From the NCBI GenBank assembly GCA_964485695.1, contig CAZAKZ010000140.1, positions 1 to 13,572 on the forward strand: a stretch of DNA of 13,572 bases, read 5' to 3'. This DNA is from CAZAKZ01 sp964485695. Its GTDB lineage: Bacteria > Planctomycetota > JAFGQW01. The translations under genes and the position numbers were made by a program. Below are positions 12,680-13,572 of the stretch, one piece after another; position 1 is the stretch's first letter, and the number at the start of each line of letters is the position of its first letter. The notes under the pieces are model-generated. The model did no database searches. It had not been told where the DNA came from and saw only the letters and a list, made by a program, of their open reading frames with translations.

Positions 12680-13452
12680 GCGAAGCGTGGGTGAATGGCC
12701 GGTTCCTGCCCCTGGAGGAGGCGGAGGTGCCCGGCCTCACCGGCGAGGCGGGGCTCTTCGAGACCTTACTTGTGCGATCCGGAGCGCCGGTGCATCTCGA
12801 TGCGCATGTGGATCGGCTGCTCGGATCCGCCGGAATCCTCGGGCTACGAGGCGCGCCCGGCCGGGCCGAAGTTCGCAAGGCCTGCCTTTCCCTGCCATCC
12901 CGGTGCAACGTAGAAACGGGAAAGATGCGCATCGCACTGGTCGAGGGGAGGACGGCGGTGACCGTGGAAGCGTTTGCCGGCTACCCGCCCGCGTACTATG
13001 AGAACGGCGCCGAAGCGGACCTTGCAGCCGACACCGGCCATCCCCTGGGGGACCGGGCCGGCCACAAGGTGCTGCCGTACACGCCCCTCCTCGAGGCGAG
13101 GAAGAGGGCGAGGGAGCGGGGGGCCGTGGACGTGATCTTCCAGGACGCGGACGGGGCGATCCTCGAGGGGTGCGCCAGCAATGTGTTCGTGGTCACGGCA
13201 GGGGAGGTCCGGACACCGCCTCTCCACCGACGGATCCTGTCCGGAGTGACCCGGGCTGCGGTCCTGGCGGCAGCGCGGCAACGCGGCCTGACGGCGCGGG
13301 AGGAGGACATCCACGCGGGTGAGCTGGAAGAAGCGGAGGAGGCCTTCCTCACCGGAAGCCTCATGGAGGTGATGCCGCTCAGGAGGGTGGGGGCAACCGC
13401 GATTTCCATTGGTGCGGTCGCCAAGGAACTGCTCGAGGCCATGAGGAGGTGA
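12676..13452 (+). CDS. pabC: aminodeoxychorismate lyase, class IV PLP aminotransferase fold (PabC)
   Basis: 258 aa. It splits 4-amino-4-deoxychorismate into p-aminobenzoate and pyruvate, completing the pathway begun by the two preceding genes. Fold-type IV features: WVNGRFLPLEEAEV at the start, GLFETLLV with the substrate-side strand, AGHKVLPYTPLLEARK with PLP lysine K131, EGCASNVFVV for the cofactor phosphate, and TGSLMEVMPLRRV near the end. The start is GTG inside a GTGA overlap with pabA, with GAGGAGG 5 nt upstream. By motif alone it could be a branched-chain or D-amino-acid aminotransferase, since class IV members are close. The operon makes the lyase call much likelier. Confidence 0.88.
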   Translation: MSEAWVNGRFLPLEEAEVPGLTGEAGLFETLLVRSGAPVHLDAHVDRLLGSAGILGLRGAPGRAEVRKACLSLPSRCNVETGKMRIALVEGRTAVTVEAFAGYPPAYYENGAEADLAADTGHPLGDRAGHKVLPYTPLLEARKRARERGAVDVIFQDADGAILEGCASNVFVVTAGEVRTPPLHRRILSGVTRAAVLAAARQRGLTAREEDIHAGELEEAEEAFLTGSLMEVMPLRRVGATAISIGAVAKELLEAMRR

Positions 13453-13513
13453 AGCAGCAAAAGCTGTTTGTCCCGCTGAATGAACGATGACTTGACATAT
13501 CCATGGAATAACG

Positions 13514-13531
13514 TGGATACGGGGGTATCCA
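13514..13531. promoter_or_regulatory. perfect inverted repeat downstream of pabC with upstream TTGACA
   Basis: TGGATAC-GGGG-GTATCCA is a perfect 7-bp dyad 61 bp after the pabC stop. A consensus -35 box TTGACA is at 13492-13497 and a related TATCCATGG at 13498-13506. The -10 region would fall on the left arm (GATACG at 18 bp, 3 of 6). This could be an operator at the promoter of a gene beyond the window edge. No T-tract follows, so it is not a terminator. Confidence 0.4.
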
Positions 13532-13572
13532 TTTAACCGGACCCGTCCAGGCCCGTAGTCCTCCAGGGGCGG

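Noticed and set aside
13480..13536. 18-residue open frame after pabC
   Set aside because: Very short, no ribosome site at proper spacing, and it overlaps the TTGACA/dyad element.

Overview
The window is 13.6 kb of GC-rich bacterial chromosome with one 100-base run of N, so it is probably a draft or metagenome-assembled contig. I infer a Planctomycetota-like or related deep-branching Gram-negative lineage, with low confidence. The grounds are two secreted proteins with the same C-terminal beta-rich module, which I associate with such genomes, plus a sigma-54 system and a sigma/anti-sigma operon beside a Metal_resist-type protein. No RNA gene, transposon or CRISPR array was found.

Layout. (1) 70-3092, minus strand: a tightly packed operon reads anti-sigma factor (zf-HC2) -> Metal_resist/ZraP-like membrane-anchored protein -> ECF-like sigma factor, followed by a secreted PD40/TolB-like beta-propeller protein. 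(2) 3093-3428: a divergent promoter region. It has a near-consensus sigma-54 promoter facing right, three related TTGC-containing sites 65-130 bp upstream of the predicted start point, and a sigma-70-like promoter facing left. (3) 3429-4466, plus strand: an exported, extremely Cys/Lys/Gly/His-rich repeat protein. It has at least 35 cysteines and looks metallothionein-like. The assembly gap lies inside its repeats. (4) 4554-7144: a sensor histidine kinase and an NtrC-family response regulator overlapping by ATGA. The kinase's predicted periplasmic domain carries three HxxC/CxxC pairs. (5) 7261-8238: a secreted protein interrupted by one in-frame TGA. (6) 8326-8871, minus: an Rrf2-family regulator with RirA-like cysteine spacing and a histone-H1-like basic tail. 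(7) 9341-10495, minus: a radical SAM protein of unknown function. (8) 10686-13452, plus: pabB-pabA-pabC, a complete chorismate-to-p-aminobenzoate operon with 4-bp overlaps at both junctions.

How it may work together. Regions 1-4 read as one envelope metal or thiol stress locus. The kinase could sense metal through periplasmic Cys/His pairs and phosphorylate the sigma-54 activator. The activator could bind the upstream sites and switch on the Cys-rich protein. The divergent operon would add a second, sigma/anti-sigma arm with a ZraP-like protein. The plan resembles ZraP-ZraSR of enterobacteria, but the effector is a Cys-repeat protein. This link is inference from motifs and gene order. The pab operon is ordinary housekeeping.
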